Assembly: GCF_001983935.1 (NCBI RefSeq)
Contig: NZ_CP017641.1
Location: 3,534,001 to 3,598,000, forward strand
Origin: Fuerstiella marisgermanici
GTDB lineage: Bacteria; Planctomycetota; Planctomycetia; Planctomycetales; Planctomycetaceae
Direction: 5' to 3'
DNA: 64,000 nt
Shown: piece by piece, positions 8,566 through 18,720 of the stretch
Layout of the letters: each line of letters opens with the position of its first letter
How positions within the stretch are numbered: position 1 is the first letter of the stretch
Notes under the pieces: generated by a model
The model's database searches: none
Seen by the model: only the letters and a program-made list of their open reading frames with translations
What the model was told of the DNA's origin: nothing
Translations under genes and position numbers: made by a program

Positions 8566-9269
8566 GTTGGTTCAGCCCGCGGTCTCGTGATGTGAAGTCA
8601 GATGCTCTAGGTGGATGTTGCGCAAGCCGGATTTGTGAACGCTTACCCGACTACGCCTAGTTGCAGGCTAGCTCGGGTTTGAGGTGACGTTGCCAAAAAT
8701 GCACATTTGCACGGTGTCAAAGCCAAACGATTGCGCCGGCTTCACCGATTACTCCCGCAAAAACAGTCGGTATGCACCGACGGGCGGTTGGCGTGGTGGG
8801 CGGTTGAGCTGGACGAGGGTTGAAACGCCGGCGGTGCTTTCGATGTGCAGCGGCGCGCGTGGTCGGCCAGCAGCCGGGGGTGTGGCAAGGAGAAACTCAT
8901 ACCGGGATGCGAGCCATTCACCCCGAGTGAAAGCTGGTTTGGGGCGTATAGATACACGGGGCCAGGGCTGATTTGCCAGGGGGGACTCACGGGCGTCGCC
9001 GCCCCGAGCCCTGGGCTGGGGCGTTGGGGGTGTTTGCAGTGGTGTAGGCGCGGTGTCGGCGGCTACCGACTGGCGAACCGTTTCGTTGTGCGGAAGTGGT
9101 CGTTTTTGCTGATCGCCAACCGAACCCTCGGCCTTAGTCCGTGTCTTTTCAGCATTCGCCGAAATTCGCTTTTGCCGTGGAAAATCCCTACGGGCGAGCC
9201 ACTTTGGCATTGATCCTGGCGACGCGTGACTGGGCGTCTTGCGGCGGCAAACGGTGGCAACTTCTTTAT
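8566..9269. other. Intergenic region with repeat debris
   Basis: About 700 bp without a convincing gene. It should carry the promoter of the GGDEF gene at its left end. From 8780 to about 9060 the sequence is very G-rich on the plus strand and includes one degenerate copy of the 84-bp repeat found at 56.5 kb. Open frames on both strands here have Pro/Arg/Gly-rich low-complexity translations and no recognisable domain. Confidence 0.5.
8783..8842. repeat. Degenerate single copy of the 84-bp repeat
   Basis: Contains GGTTGGCGTGGTGG, GAGCTGGACG and CGCCGGCGGTGCT in the order and spacing seen in the three tandem units at 56497-56738. It is a distant, isolated relative. Confidence 0.55.
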
Positions 9270-9343
9270 GCAGTCTGTAGTGTAGTGGTGCTGCACGTCG
9301 GTTTGTGAAGCCGGAAGCGGGGGTTCAATTCCCCTCAGACTGC
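9270..9343 (+). tRNA. tRNA-His (anticodon GTG)
   Basis: The cloverleaf reads with an encoded G-1 opposite discriminator C73, the identity mark of tRNA-His. The acceptor stem is CAGTCTG/CAGACTG, the anticodon loop TTGTGAA (anticodon GTG) closed by a TCGGT/GCCGG stem with two wobble pairs, and the T arm GGGGG-TTCAATT-CCCCT. CCA is not encoded. A short TTTT follows. Confidence 0.94.
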
Positions 9344-9424
9344 CTTTTGTCAAACCGTCGATGTTGTTCGCCAATCTGAATTGGGTTGAAGGTGATTCAA
9401 CCGTAGACGAAAGGGAACGAATCC

Positions 9425-10021
9425 GTGGTGACTGCTGTTCTACAACGACCCACTTTGGTCCTCAATCGCAACTGGCAGCCGGTCGGCGTGGCCACTGTTT
9501 CGCGATCTCTGGTCAAGGTCTGGAACGAAACGGCTCGCATTGTCGACCCGGCTGACTTTCAGCAATATAGCTGGGACGATTGGGCTTTACTGGAACCCGA
9601 CGACGACGAAGCCAGCATTCAAACGCAATGGCTGCGGCTGAAAGTCCCGGAAGTCGTCGCGTTGACGCGGTACGATCGGATGCCCAACAACGTCGTCGCG
9701 TTCAGCCGTCGTAACGTTTTCAAGCGTGACAATTTCACGTGCCAGTATTGTCGTTGCCGACCAGGCAGCGAAGAACTAACGATTGACCACGTGCTTCCGC
9801 GAGCTCAGGGCGGCACATCGTCCTGGTCGAATTGCGTGTTGGCCTGTGTGGAATGTAATCATCGCAAGGCCAACCGAACTCCGGAACGAGCCGGGATGCC
9901 GTTGCTTAAAAAGCCGACTCGACCATTGTGGAATCCATCGTATGCCCGCCAGGGAGTGCGACTGGAAAGCTGGTCGAAATTCGTAAGCGATGCCTACTGG
10001 AACATCGATCTGGAAGATTAA
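9425..10021 (+). CDS. HNH endonuclease family protein
   Basis: 198 residues, GTG start. The C-terminal half is a zinc-type HNH domain: CQYC (Cys106, Cys109), the catalytic IDHVLPRAQGG (Asp121-His122), Asn136 and CVECNHRKANR (Cys141, Cys144, Asn145, His146). All metal-binding and catalytic positions are present. The N-terminal 90 residues (LVLNRNWQPVG at the start) are the conserved lead found in a widespread stand-alone HNH family of bacteria, including planctomycetes; its cellular role is not settled. It is a single gene with no restriction partner or phage genes nearby, so a housekeeping DNA-processing role is as likely as defence. An AGGGA about 12 nt upstream is a weak ribosome binding site. 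Confidence 0.88.
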   Translation: MVTAVLQRPTLVLNRNWQPVGVATVSRSLVKVWNETARIVDPADFQQYSWDDWALLEPDDDEASIQTQWLRLKVPEVVALTRYDRMPNNVVAFSRRNVFKRDNFTCQYCRCRPGSEELTIDHVLPRAQGGTSSWSNCVLACVECNHRKANRTPERAGMPLLKKPTRPLWNPSYARQGVRLESWSKFVSDAYWNIDLED

Positions 10022-10079
10022 TCCGCGTCAATTCGGCACATCGTCGAGATTGACGATATCAACAACGAAGTCCTTCTGT

Positions 10080-10089
10080 GCTGTTGGGT
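10080..10089. repeat. Target-site duplication of ISAs1 element (left copy; right copy 11381-11390)
   Basis: GCTGTTGGGT occurs directly next to the left inverted repeat and again, base for base, directly after the right one. This 10-bp duplication marks a recent, still clean transposition. Confidence 0.93.
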
Positions 10090-11380
10090 CAGGGCCAGCG
10101 CATACTAAGTTGTTTTGCCGGTAAGGATTTGCATCAAATAGTCAATGTTCCATCCGGCCATTCTTCTTTTCATGACGTTGCTTTGTTTGCCAGGATGTTT
10201 CTTGATGAGGCTGAGTGTGAGTCGTCTGAGCCATGACAAATTGTTCGCGAAGATTCGGTTTCGGACTCGACTCTCATCCTCGCGGTAGGTCATGTCGAGA
10301 CTCCAGTGCAGCGTGTTTTCTATGGCCCAGTGACCACGAACCGTTGTTGCGAACAGCTCGCCTTTGCGACGCAGACTGCTGATGTAGTAGCGAACGTCAG
10401 AATGATGAATGCCGTCCTGCTCGTACATTCGGATCGCCGTTCCGATGGTCTTGAGTCCGGCCCATTTGTGGCCCACGTCAAAATCGACAGGCACGGTCGC
10501 CTGATAGTAGATTCTCTGTTCCTGCCGACCGTGTCCCTTCTCTGTTTCTTCATAGCGACTGACGGGACAGCGAGCGAAGTCATCCTCCAGGTGATCGAGA
10601 AAAAACTTCTGCACGACCTCATAGAGTTTCGGTTGGTTGCCTTTCAGGGCTAACACATAGTCTGCATTGCCAGACACGATCTGCTGCGCAATGTTTTTTT
10701 GACAACCCGCTGCGTCAATCGTAATGATCGCCTCATCGATATTGATTTCGTTCAGTAATTTCGGGATCGCGGTGATCTCGTTCGACTTCTCTTCCGTCGC
10801 CACCTGTCCCAGAGAAATCCCCTGATCAGAAGCCCACGCACTCACGATGAACAACGCACCCAGCCCATTCTTTTTGTCATGTGATCGACGGAGTGCTTTG
10901 CCATCAATCGCAATCTGTTTTCTGTAGCCTTCTTTCTGTTCGTCGGAAAGTCCTTCCAGCGATTCAATCCATTGCACGAAGCACGCTTGAAAGTCGTTCG
11001 GCTTCAGGAGAGAAAGGACGCGCCGGTACGTATCTTTTTTCGGAATGCCATGCGGAAGTGCCAGGTGTTTCTGCAGGCCATCGGCATTCAGTCGCGCCCA
11101 TTCCGCAATCGCACTGGGGCCGTCGGCGTTGGCCAGCACTCCGCAAATGGCGATCACAATCACATCACCAAGCAGATGCAGACGATTGATGTTGGAACGC
11201 GGGTCTTTCAATTGATCAAAGTAATGAACAATGTTTCCTGTCAGCTCCTGGGTGACCGCCAGTTCAACTGTCGACATCTCTTGTCCTCTCCTCGTGAAGT
11301 CCGATGTTACGACACGAAAAGACTAACCAATACTCACTTGTCGCGCCAGCCTAAATTGCCCAAAGTGCGCGCTGGCCCTG
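10090..11380 (-). mobile_element. Complete ISAs1-family insertion sequence
   Basis: 1291 bp bounded by inverted repeats CAGGGCCAGCGC (left, 10090-10101) and its exact complement ending at 11380, with weaker similarity just inside. It carries one transposase gene on the minus strand and is flanked by exact 10-bp duplications. It sits between the HNH gene and the cytochrome gene at 11.5 kb, about 90 bp upstream of the latter, so it may have displaced or altered that gene's promoter region. Confidence 0.93.
10105..11277 (-). CDS. ISAs1 family transposase
   Basis: 390 residues, the normal full length for the family. Family marks in order: an N-terminal helical region with LKDPRSNINRLHLLGDV, then AIDGKALRRS with the first catalytic Asp, IITIDAAGCQ with the second, a LALKGNQ turn, and C-terminal HWAIENTLHWSLDMTYREDES with the catalytic Glu. 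The frame is uninterrupted and both element ends are present, so the protein is probably active. It starts about 100 bp inside the right end and stops 15 bp from the left end of the element. It acts in the cytoplasm on its own inverted repeats by a DDE mechanism (family knowledge). Confidence 0.95.
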   Translation of the reverse strand: MSTVELAVTQELTGNIVHYFDQLKDPRSNINRLHLLGDVIVIAICGVLANADGPSAIAEWARLNADGLQKHLALPHGIPKKDTYRRVLSLLKPNDFQACFVQWIESLEGLSDEQKEGYRKQIAIDGKALRRSHDKKNGLGALFIVSAWASDQGISLGQVATEEKSNEITAIPKLLNEINIDEAIITIDAAGCQKNIAQQIVSGNADYVLALKGNQPKLYEVVQKFFLDHLEDDFARCPVSRYEETEKGHGRQEQRIYYQATVPVDFDVGHKWAGLKTIGTAIRMYEQDGIHHSDVRYYISSLRRKGELFATTVRGHWAIENTLHWSLDMTYREDESRVRNRIFANNLSWLRRLTLSLIKKHPGKQSNVMKRRMAGWNIDYLMQILTGKTT

Positions 11381-11468
11381 GCTGTTGGGTGCAGAGGGAC
11401 TTTTTCGTTTGGTGGTAGAGAACCTTTACATTCGCCTGCAGATTTGTTGATAATGGCGGTCTCACCGG

Positions 11469-13826
11469 ATGACATCCCACCAACTGCTTCGCATTTCTAT
11501 GTACTTTACTCTGCGACAACTGACCCTCATTGCATGCGCCGTTTCGTTTTGCGCAGCGGCAATCGCAGAGGATACAGCGATGTCGCCGGAACAGGCGACG
11601 TTCTTTGAAAACAAGATCCGTCCGGTTCTGGTGCAGAAGTGTTATGCGTGCCATTCAGCCGACGCCAAAGAAATCGGCGGCAAGTTGCTGCTGGATTCTG
11701 CGCACGGTATCCGCAAAGGCGGCGAAGCGGGAGCGGCCATTGTGCCGGGCAAACCGGCCGAAAGTCTGTTATTGCAGGCGATGAAGTATGACGAACTGCA
11801 AATGCCGCCCGACGAACAACTGTCGGAAGCCATCGTCAACGATTTCGCGAAGTGGATTCAACTGGGAGCTGCCGATCCTCGCACCTCCGATGCTGCCGCG
11901 AAACAGCAGACCGAATACGATGCAGCCGCGTTATGGTCGTACTCACCGCCAGAAGATCCCGCCATTCCCCTGGTGAAGACTTCTGAATGGTTGTACGATC
12001 CGATGGACAGCTTTGTTATCGCAAAGCTTGAGGCCGCTCAATTGAAGCCGACTCACAATGCGTCGCCTCAGGCATTGGTGCGGCGGCTGTACTTCGACCT
12101 CAACGGCCTTCCACCGTCATTCGCTGACGTGACTGCATTTGTGGCCGACTTCGAAGCCAACGGCCAGGCGGCAGTGGAACGATTGGTGGACGATCTGTTG
12201 GCGCGGCCTCAGTTTGGCGAACGCTGGGGACGCCACTGGCTGGATGTCGCTCGCTTTGCAGAATGCAACGGCAATGACGGGCTGAGCCGCAACCCCACAT
12301 TCCCTCATGCATGGCGCTACCGGGACTACGTGATCGCCGCGTTCAATGCCGACACGCCGTATGATCGATTCCTGACCGAACAAATCGCAGGCGATCTGCT
12401 ACCGACGGAATCGGCGGCGGAACGAGACCGCAATCTGATCGCGACCGGTTTTCTGGCGATGGCTGCCAAGCCCGCGAAAGCGATGAATAACGACTTCGCG
12501 ATGGACGTCATCGCCGATCAAATTGACGTGATCGGGACCGGAATTATGGGCATCAGCGTCGCGTGTGCTCGCTGCCACGACCATAAGTTTGACCCGATTC
12601 CGACCCGAGACTACTACGCCTTGGCGGGCATCTTTACCAGCAGCGAAACAATGTGGGGCCTCGCCGCCAACGAAGGGCTGACCGCTCCCAAAACTGACCT
12701 GCACGTGCTGAAAGCCGCCAAACCCAATCCACCGCCATCAGACTTCAAGGAAACCGTTTTCGTTCTGGAATCGAACACCGGTAAACCCAAGGCGATCCCG
12801 AAACCGCCGTGGCCGGTCGGCACTCCCCTGGCGATGGGTGTTCGCGACAGGAAGAAACCAGCCGACTGCAAAATCAACATCAAAGGGAATTCCAAGAAAC
12901 TCGGTGAACCTGTCCCTCGCGGATTTCTGACAGCCTGCAAGTTGCCTGATAACGCGACACCTTCGGTAAATGCTGAACAGAGCGGACGCCTGGAACTCGC
13001 GAAGTGGCTGACTCGCGACGACCATCCTCAAACCGCGCGAGTCATGGTGAACCGAATTTGGCAGCATCTGTTTGGAGCCGGGATCGTCCGCACGCCCAAC
13101 GACTTCGGCGCGTACGGCGAACGGGCCACGCATCCTGAACTGCTTGATCATCTGGCGATTCGATTCGTGCGCGAACAGTGGTCGATTAAGCGGATGATCA
13201 GGTCGATCGTACTAAGTCACACTTATCAGCTTAGCAGCGACGTTGACGACACTCTGCTGCAAAGCGACGCGGGCAACCACTTACTGACTCATCATCAACG
13301 CCGTCGGCTGGATGCCGAAGCCTTGCGAGACAGCATGCTTGCGGCCAGCGGCCTGTTGGATCTGCGGCCGGGCGAAGGATCGCTGGTGCAACATCGTGAC
13401 ATCCTGGTTAACCTGGCCGGCAACCTGCATCGGCCGAGTCGCCATCGGAGCGTGTATCTGTGCTATCTCCGCAGTGCGCCGCCGCCCGAACTGGCTGCCT
13501 TCGATCTGCCGGACTTCACGTCTGTTGTTGGTCAGCGAGATGTCAGTACCGTGCCCGGCCAGGCGTTGCATTTGTTTAACAGCCCGTTCGTGATCCGGCA
13601 GGCTGAAGCGTTAGCGCAAAGTCTGTTGCAGAACGCTGAGCAGGACATGCAGCGGCTGCAACTCGCATGGCAGCGAGTGTACCAGAGATTTCCAACGGAC
13701 GATGAAGTTCAGCAGGCGACCGAGTTTCTTGTTGATGCGGAATACGATCTGAAGAAGAAAGAACTGGCGTGGACGAGTCTATGTCAGGCGCTGCTGGCGA
13801 CGAATGAGTTTCGATATGTCGATTGA
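11469..13826 (+). CDS. PSD1-type planctomycete cytochrome C with DUF1549 and DUF1553 domains
   Basis: 785 residues. A second in-frame ATG at 11499 ([17 protein letters not shown]) gives a better signal peptide and is the likely true start. The order is typical of the planctomycete family: secreted N-terminus, a cytochrome-like segment with haem motif CYACH (58-62), DUF1549 (about 165-380) containing a second CxxCH (CARCH) after the MGISVA stretch, and DUF1553 (about 500-760). The protein is exported and may bind haem covalently. These proteins are abundant in planctomycetes next to DUF1501 proteins and sulfatases and are thought to help oxidise or degrade complex polysaccharides; no reaction is established. 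The DUF1501 gene follows after 18 bp, so the two are surely co-transcribed. Confidence 0.9.
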   Translation: MTSHQLLRISMYFTLRQLTLIACAVSFCAAAIAEDTAMSPEQATFFENKIRPVLVQKCYACHSADAKEIGGKLLLDSAHGIRKGGEAGAAIVPGKPAESLLLQAMKYDELQMPPDEQLSEAIVNDFAKWIQLGAADPRTSDAAAKQQTEYDAAALWSYSPPEDPAIPLVKTSEWLYDPMDSFVIAKLEAAQLKPTHNASPQALVRRLYFDLNGLPPSFADVTAFVADFEANGQAAVERLVDDLLARPQFGERWGRHWLDVARFAECNGNDGLSRNPTFPHAWRYRDYVIAAFNADTPYDRFLTEQIAGDLLPTESAAERDRNLIATGFLAMAAKPAKAMNNDFAMDVIADQIDVIGTGIMGISVACARCHDHKFDPIPTRDYYALAGIFTSSETMWGLAANEGLTAPKTDLHVLKAAKPNPPPSDFKETVFVLESNTGKPKAIPKPPWPVGTPLAMGVRDRKKPADCKINIKGNSKKLGEPVPRGFLTACKLPDNATPSVNAEQSGRLELAKWLTRDDHPQTARVMVNRIWQHLFGAGIVRTPNDFGAYGERATHPELLDHLAIRFVREQWSIKRMIRSIVLSHTYQLSSDVDDTLLQSDAGNHLLTHHQRRRLDAEALRDSMLAASGLLDLRPGEGSLVQHRDILVNLAGNLHRPSRHRSVYLCYLRSAPPPELAAFDLPDFTSVVGQRDVSTVPGQALHLFNSPFVIRQAEALAQSLLQNAEQDMQRLQLAWQRVYQRFPTDDEVQQATEFLVDAEYDLKKKELAWTSLCQALLATNEFRYVD

Positions 13827-13844
13827 TGGGAAGCGAATTGGCCG

Positions 13845-15218
13845 ATGAACTACTCACGACGAACCATGCTGCAATCCGCGTCCTGTGGATTCGGGTACCT
13901 CGCATTGCAAGGCCTGTGTGCTCAAACGTCGCACGCGGAATCGGCGGCCAATTCGCCAGATGCCGAATTGAAACGCGGGCTCGCCCAGCAGGCACCTTCA
14001 CTGAAAGCGACTGCCAAACGAGTCATCTTTCTGTGCATGAGCGGCGGCCCGGCTCAACTAGACACCTTCGACTACAAGCCTCAGGTTGGCAAGAAAAAGC
14101 ATCCCGGTTCTGTGTTTCGTTTTCGTCGACACGGCGACTGCGGAATGCCGATTTCTGAACTGCTGCCCGAAACCGCGCGGCACGCAGACAAGCTGTGCGT
14201 GGTCAACGGAATGCACGCCGACACGGGCATTCACGCGCAATCGTTTTTGCAGCTGCACACAGGAGAACGCCTGCGGAAGCGGCCCAGCCTGGGGGCCTGG
14301 ATCAACTATGGTCTGGGCACGGAAAACCAGAACCTGCCCGGCTTCATCAGTTTGAACACGTCGAAGAGTTCGATCTATTCCAGTGCCTTTCTGCCTTCGA
14401 TCTACAACGGCACGCCGATTGGTGTAAACGGCGAAAACATGTCCGCCGCCACGATCAACAACGTGGCGAGCAACCACTTGCCGGGTTCGTCCAAACGCCG
14501 ACAACTGGATTTTGTGCAGTCGATGAACCGTCGGCATTTGGATCGTCGACCGGGCGATGACAAGCTGGAAAGTGTCATCCAGTCCATGGAATTGGGTTAC
14601 CGTATGCAGGCGTCCGCGCCGGACCTGCTGGATCTGTCGGGCGAGACTCAGGCGACACTGGACGCTTATCGAGTCGGCAAAAAGCTATCGATCGGTACGT
14701 GCCGTCCCACCGATTTCGGACGGCAATGTCTGCTGGCTCGACGGTTTGCAGAAGCAGGCGTGCGGTTTATCGAAGTGAACCACGGCGGCTGGGACCAACA
14801 CAAGAATCACCGACGCGATTTAGCGGCCAACTGCGAAACCATCGACGCTCCAATCGCTGCGCTGCTGGAAGATTTGCAGCAACGCGGTTTGCTGGAAGAC
14901 ACGCTGCTTGTCTGGGGCGGCGAGTTCGGCCGGCCGGGCCTCACGCCCGATGACGGCAAAGACGAAACGGGACACAACGCCAACGGTTTTACGTTCTGGC
15001 TGGCCGGCGGCGGTATGAAACGTGGCCACGTGCATGGTCGCACGGACGAACTGGGCCGCCGCGCAGTCGATGGGAAAGTGCACTTTCGCGATCTGCACGC
15101 CACCATTCTGCATGCGTTAGGCCTTCCTGCAAACGATCTCACATTCTGGCATCAGGGCCGCGACCATCGCCTGACGGGCCCGGACGGTGGCCAGGTTGTG
15201 AAAGGTTTGTTTGTTTAG
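13845..15218 (+). CDS. DUF1501 domain protein (sulfatase-like fold, Tat-exported)
   Basis: 457 residues with a twin-arginine signal ([10 protein letters not shown], Arg5-Arg6) and a hydrophobic stretch ending near residue 30. The rest is one DUF1501 domain: [15 protein letters not shown] early, then [30 protein letters not shown] and near the end GGEFGRPG and [15 protein letters not shown]. The fold resembles alkaline phosphatase/sulfatase, with His/Asp residues where metals bind. It usually pairs with a PSD1 protein, here directly upstream with an 18-bp gap. Tat export implies folding, perhaps with cofactor, before secretion. Substrate unknown. Confidence 0.9.
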   Translation: MNYSRRTMLQSASCGFGYLALQGLCAQTSHAESAANSPDAELKRGLAQQAPSLKATAKRVIFLCMSGGPAQLDTFDYKPQVGKKKHPGSVFRFRRHGDCGMPISELLPETARHADKLCVVNGMHADTGIHAQSFLQLHTGERLRKRPSLGAWINYGLGTENQNLPGFISLNTSKSSIYSSAFLPSIYNGTPIGVNGENMSAATINNVASNHLPGSSKRRQLDFVQSMNRRHLDRRPGDDKLESVIQSMELGYRMQASAPDLLDLSGETQATLDAYRVGKKLSIGTCRPTDFGRQCLLARRFAEAGVRFIEVNHGGWDQHKNHRRDLAANCETIDAPIAALLEDLQQRGLLEDTLLVWGGEFGRPGLTPDDGKDETGHNANGFTFWLAGGGMKRGHVHGRTDELGRRAVDGKVHFRDLHATILHALGLPANDLTFWHQGRDHRLTGPDGGQVVKGLFV

Positions 15219-15233
15219 TTTGGCATCGCCGCT

Positions 15234-16280
15234 ATGCAGACTTCAACAATCGAAAACTGCCTGCTGGGCACTGCGGTCGGCGACGCAGTGGGCCTTCCAT
15301 ATGAAGGGCTGTCGGCCGAACGAGCGGCGAAGCTGATTGGCTATCCAGACCGGTTTCACTTTTGTCTTGGCAAGGGAATGGTGTCAGACGACACCGAACA
15401 CGCCTGCCTTGTGGCTCAATCCCTGATCGCGTCGGCCACTGACGAAGTCATGTTCGAACGTGAACTGGCAAAGCGAATGCGGCGCTGGTTTCTAACCGGG
15501 CCCGCAGGACTGGGGCGAGCCACTTTGCGAGCCTGCCTGAAACTGTGCGCTGGCTTTGGCGCGCGCCGCAGTGGCGTGTTTTCCGCCGGCAATGGGCCCG
15601 CGATGCGAGCGGCCATCATCGGTGCGGCCGTTGACAACGCGGACACGGCTCTACGACTTAACCGGATTTCCGCACGCATTACACATACCGATCCCAAAGC
15701 CGAACACGGCGCCGCGGTGGTGCTGCTGGCCGCATGGGGCGCGGCTCGGCAACAGTTTGCAACGGCCCATGAATTTTTTCGCCTGGTGGACGCGAAGCTG
15801 GACGGCGAACATGCGTTGGACGTGCTGACGGCCATTCGCGATGTGGAATGCAGCCTCGCTGACAGTGAATCAACTCTGGATTTCGCATCAAAGCTGTGCG
15901 GTGCTCGCGGCGTCACCGGATACATCCTTCATACCGTGCCCGTTTGTATCCACGGATGGCTGAGTCACCGTGGCAACGCCGCCGAGATGGTCCGAACCCT
16001 GATTTTGTGCGGCGGCGATGCAGACACCACGGCCGCAATTGCCGGTGGCATCATAGGCTGCGAATCGGCTATCGACGCAGACCTCGTCGCTGGCATTCGA
16101 GACACGCCATGCTCCCCTCGCTGGATGACAAGACTCAGCAAACAACTCGCGCGAGTATCAGAAACCGGTATACCGGAAACCCCACTGCAGACATCGTTTC
16201 TAATGCAGGGGACTCGCAATCTGTTGTTTCTTGCTGTCGTCCTGAAGCACGGATTCCGTCGCCTGCTGCCGCCGTATTAA
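15234..16280 (+). CDS. ADP-ribosylglycohydrolase family protein
   Basis: 348 residues. The family metal-binding sites are present: GTAVGDAVGLPYEG at the N-terminus, SDDTE (51-55) and CGGDADTTAA near residue 265, which together bind two Mg2+ ions in DraG/ARH3-type enzymes. The expected reaction is removal of ADP-ribose from protein or small-molecule targets in the cytoplasm. The last 30 residues include a hydrophobic patch (LLFLAVVLKHGF) not needed for the fold. It starts 16 bp after the DUF1501 stop, so it may be read from the same transcript, though it has no clear functional link to the secreted pair. Confidence 0.88.
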   Translation: MQTSTIENCLLGTAVGDAVGLPYEGLSAERAAKLIGYPDRFHFCLGKGMVSDDTEHACLVAQSLIASATDEVMFERELAKRMRRWFLTGPAGLGRATLRACLKLCAGFGARRSGVFSAGNGPAMRAAIIGAAVDNADTALRLNRISARITHTDPKAEHGAAVVLLAAWGAARQQFATAHEFFRLVDAKLDGEHALDVLTAIRDVECSLADSESTLDFASKLCGARGVTGYILHTVPVCIHGWLSHRGNAAEMVRTLILCGGDADTTAAIAGGIIGCESAIDADLVAGIRDTPCSPRWMTRLSKQLARVSETGIPETPLQTSFLMQGTRNLLFLAVVLKHGFRRLLPPY

Positions 16281-16473
16281 GCTGCCTTCTGCGAGCTGCG
16301 GACTGTGTCACGCTGTCCGGCAGTGCGCGTTGCAAGTGCCAGGATTGACGTGCGCAGAACGGCATTCCATACTTGACGCCGTTCACAGTTTGAGCAGACG
16401 GCTGCCCGGTTCGATGTGCAGCGAACGGCCAGAGGGACACGTGCAGAACATCTCTACAGATGTGTGATTTACA

Positions 16474-17706
16474 ATGAAGGTACTTATTGCGGAAGACAGC
16501 AGGACTGTCCGAGTTCTGTTGGAGGGCCAACTGAAGTCGTGGGGATACGATCCGGTGTCTGCCGCCAACGGGAAAGAAGCGCTCGAAATCCTAAACAGTG
16601 ACGACGCGCCGCGGCTGGCTATTCTGGATTGGCAAATGCCGGAAGCGGATGGCGTTGAAGTGTGTCGGCGGATTAAGGAAGACCTGAGCCGCGACTTCAC
16701 CTATATCATTATCCTCAGCGCTCGCGACGGAGAAGACGACATGGTGGCCGGGTTGAGTGCCGGCGCGGATGACTACCTTCCGAAGTCGACGAACCCCATC
16801 ATCCTGAAATCGCGTCTGACCGCAGCCGCTCGCATTCTGGAACGCGTCCCTCCCAAAGGCTGGACGAAGCCGACCATCGACGGCTACACCGTTGAAAACC
16901 TACTCGGCAAAGGAGCCTACGCCACCGTTTGGAAGGCGATTCAGAATGCCACCGGGCAGCAGGTCGCATTAAAAATTCTGAGAATGGACCTGTCGACCGA
17001 CGGCATCTTCAGCCGGTTTGCTCGCGAGATCAAGCTGATGGAGAAACTGTGTCACCCCAACATCGCTCAGATCTACGACAGCAAAATTGACCGCACCATC
17101 GGCTACTGCGCGATGGAATTAATTGATGGCGTGCCTCTACAACGGTACATGAAAGATCACACGGTCAAAAAGCCGCAAATGTTCGACATCGTGTATCAGC
17201 TTTGCAAAGGCTTGGAACACGCTCACCAAAACGGAATCATCCATCGCGATGTGAAGCCGTCTAACATCATGATGACCAGCGAAGGCAAACCGAAGTTGGT
17301 CGACTTCGGACTTGGCCGCAACATGTTCCGGCCGGATTCGGAACGAGAAAACTCGCAGACGATGGAAGGCTATGTCGTCGGCACGCCAATGTATATGGCC
17401 CCCGAACAGGCTCGGGGTGAGAACGATCGGCTCGACGGCCGTGCAGACATCTACTCGCTGGGAACCATCCTGTATATCACGCTGGTGCGTCGGCATCCGT
17501 ATGACATCAGCCGCGAATGCCGATCAGACGCGATCAAAGAGGTAGCTCACGGCGTGGCGCGGCGACCCAGCGAATTCAAGCCCGACTTCGATCCGGAGCT
17601 GGAACGGATCCTGATGAAGTCGCTCGCCCACGCGCCAGATGACCGCTATCAATCAGCTCGCGAAATGGGAACCGCACTGAAGCAGTACGCCGACGCAAAC
17701 TTTTGA
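16474..17706 (+). CDS. Response-regulator receiver fused to Ser/Thr protein kinase
   Basis: 410 residues. Residues 1-120 form a complete receiver: acidic pair Glu7-Asp8, phospho-acceptor Asp52 (LDWQMP), Ser82 and Lys104 (PKS). Residues about 137-405 are a Hanks-type kinase: Gly loop GKGAYATVW (145-153), Lys167 (ALKI), HRDVKPSN (Asp259) and DFG (277-279), followed by TPMYMAPEQARG. All catalytic residues are intact and, unlike the kinase-tubulin protein, this is an RD kinase. No membrane segment is present, so it is cytoplasmic. The fusion places a Ser/Thr kinase directly under a two-component histidine kinase; no partner histidine kinase is encoded nearby. An isolated gene with its own upstream gap of about 190 bp. 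Confidence 0.92.
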   Translation: MKVLIAEDSRTVRVLLEGQLKSWGYDPVSAANGKEALEILNSDDAPRLAILDWQMPEADGVEVCRRIKEDLSRDFTYIIILSARDGEDDMVAGLSAGADDYLPKSTNPIILKSRLTAAARILERVPPKGWTKPTIDGYTVENLLGKGAYATVWKAIQNATGQQVALKILRMDLSTDGIFSRFAREIKLMEKLCHPNIAQIYDSKIDRTIGYCAMELIDGVPLQRYMKDHTVKKPQMFDIVYQLCKGLEHAHQNGIIHRDVKPSNIMMTSEGKPKLVDFGLGRNMFRPDSERENSQTMEGYVVGTPMYMAPEQARGENDRLDGRADIYSLGTILYITLVRRHPYDISRECRSDAIKEVAHGVARRPSEFKPDFDPELERILMKSLAHAPDDRYQSAREMGTALKQYADANF

Positions 17707-17868
17707 CGGGCTGACTGTCCGCCAGACGTCGGGAGCCAGCCCTTGCCTCGACCTGCGTTGACACCGTACGATTCCTGCGGCCCAACTTTTTTTACTGCCG
17801 CGGAATTGTGTCAGCTCACGCAGCAGTTGTCGGGCTAACTTGTTTGCTCGCCCCGTCGGAGTGTCGTT

Positions 17869-18609
17869 GTGGCTTCTATTGACCCAACAACTCAGGAACT
17901 GGAGATCATCGGATCAGAATCCGATTGCTCCTACCTGCCCGGCCGCGCGTCGCGAATGCAGTACCGGCTGGCTATGTCGCTGACAGAAGAACGTTATCTG
18001 CAAATGCTGGAACGCGGCTGGCGACGATTCGGGCGCACGCTGTTTCGTCCGGTGTGTGCCAATTGCTGTGAATGCCAAAGCCTGCGAGTGGACATCAATA
18101 AGTTTCAGCCGTCGAAAAGTCAGCGGCGAGCTCGAAATCGGAACAGCGATGTCGTCTTAACCGTGCAGCCGCTGACCATCACGTCCGAACACCTCGATTT
18201 GTATAACGCCTACCATCTCGACATGCATCAGCGGCGGCAGTGGCCGTTTCGACGGATCACCGAAGACGATTACTACGAATCGTTTGTCGACGGCGACTTT
18301 GCGTTTTCCCGCGAATTTCAGTACCGACTGAATGGCAAGCTGGTAGCGCTGGGCATTGTCGACGCTCCGGGCGATGTGATGTCCAGTATTTACTTTGTTC
18401 ACGATCCCGAACTGCGGGAGCGAGGCTTCGGCACGATGTCTGTGCTGCGTGAGCTGGACTACGGCCGGCAGTTCGAACGCCGCTGGCTGTATATGGGCTA
18501 TTACATCCGGGATTGCGGTTCGATGAACTACAAAAACCGCTTCCGGCCTCACCAAATCCTGGCCGAATACTGCGAAGACGACGATCCCGCAGTCTGGATG
18601 GATGCATAA
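17869..18609 (+). CDS. bpt: Bacterial arginyltransferase-like / aspartate-glutamate leucyltransferase (N-end rule)
   Basis: 246 residues, GTG start. The N-terminal zinc-type region has Cys20 (DCSYLPG) and CANCCECQ (Cys63, Cys66, Cys67, Cys69), followed by an ATE1-type acyltransferase domain with HLDMHQRRQWP, SSIYFVHDP and the C-terminal YYIRDCGSMNYKNRFRPH. This fits the Bpt/ATE family, which transfers Leu (Bpt) or Arg from aminoacyl-tRNA to N-terminal acidic residues and marks proteins for ClpAP. Which amino acid is used cannot be told from sequence. Length is normal for the family. It is a single gene, convergent with the Cys-rich gene downstream. Confidence 0.85.
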   Translation: MASIDPTTQELEIIGSESDCSYLPGRASRMQYRLAMSLTEERYLQMLERGWRRFGRTLFRPVCANCCECQSLRVDINKFQPSKSQRRARNRNSDVVLTVQPLTITSEHLDLYNAYHLDMHQRRQWPFRRITEDDYYESFVDGDFAFSREFQYRLNGKLVALGIVDAPGDVMSSIYFVHDPELRERGFGTMSVLRELDYGRQFERRWLYMGYYIRDCGSMNYKNRFRPHQILAEYCEDDDPAVWMDA

Positions 18610-18644
18610 AAAAACTCGACACGGGCGAGAGCCGGTGTCGAGTT
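18608..18644 (-). terminator. Rho-independent terminator of the Cys-rich gene
   Basis: A perfect 10-bp stem AACTCGACAC/GTGTCGAGTT (18613-18622 with 18635-18644). The run of seven A at 18608-18614 becomes a U tract on the minus strand, so it ends transcripts coming from the gene at 18721-19143. Confidence 0.85.
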
Positions 18645-18720
18645 CGTGAGTGTGCTGAAATTAGTTGGGAACCCCCAAACTGAGAGCGTCCCGTGTGCCG
18701 TTGCGTTGTTTGCCAGTACC

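Noticed and set aside
8749..9210. Minus-strand open frame of 153 codons
   Set aside because: Pro/Arg-rich low-complexity translation across repeat-rich, G-rich DNA; no domain, no good start context.
9425..10021. HNH gene as part of a restriction or defence island with the ISAs1 element
   Set aside because: No methyltransferase, helicase or other defence gene is adjacent, and the family is found as a stand-alone gene.
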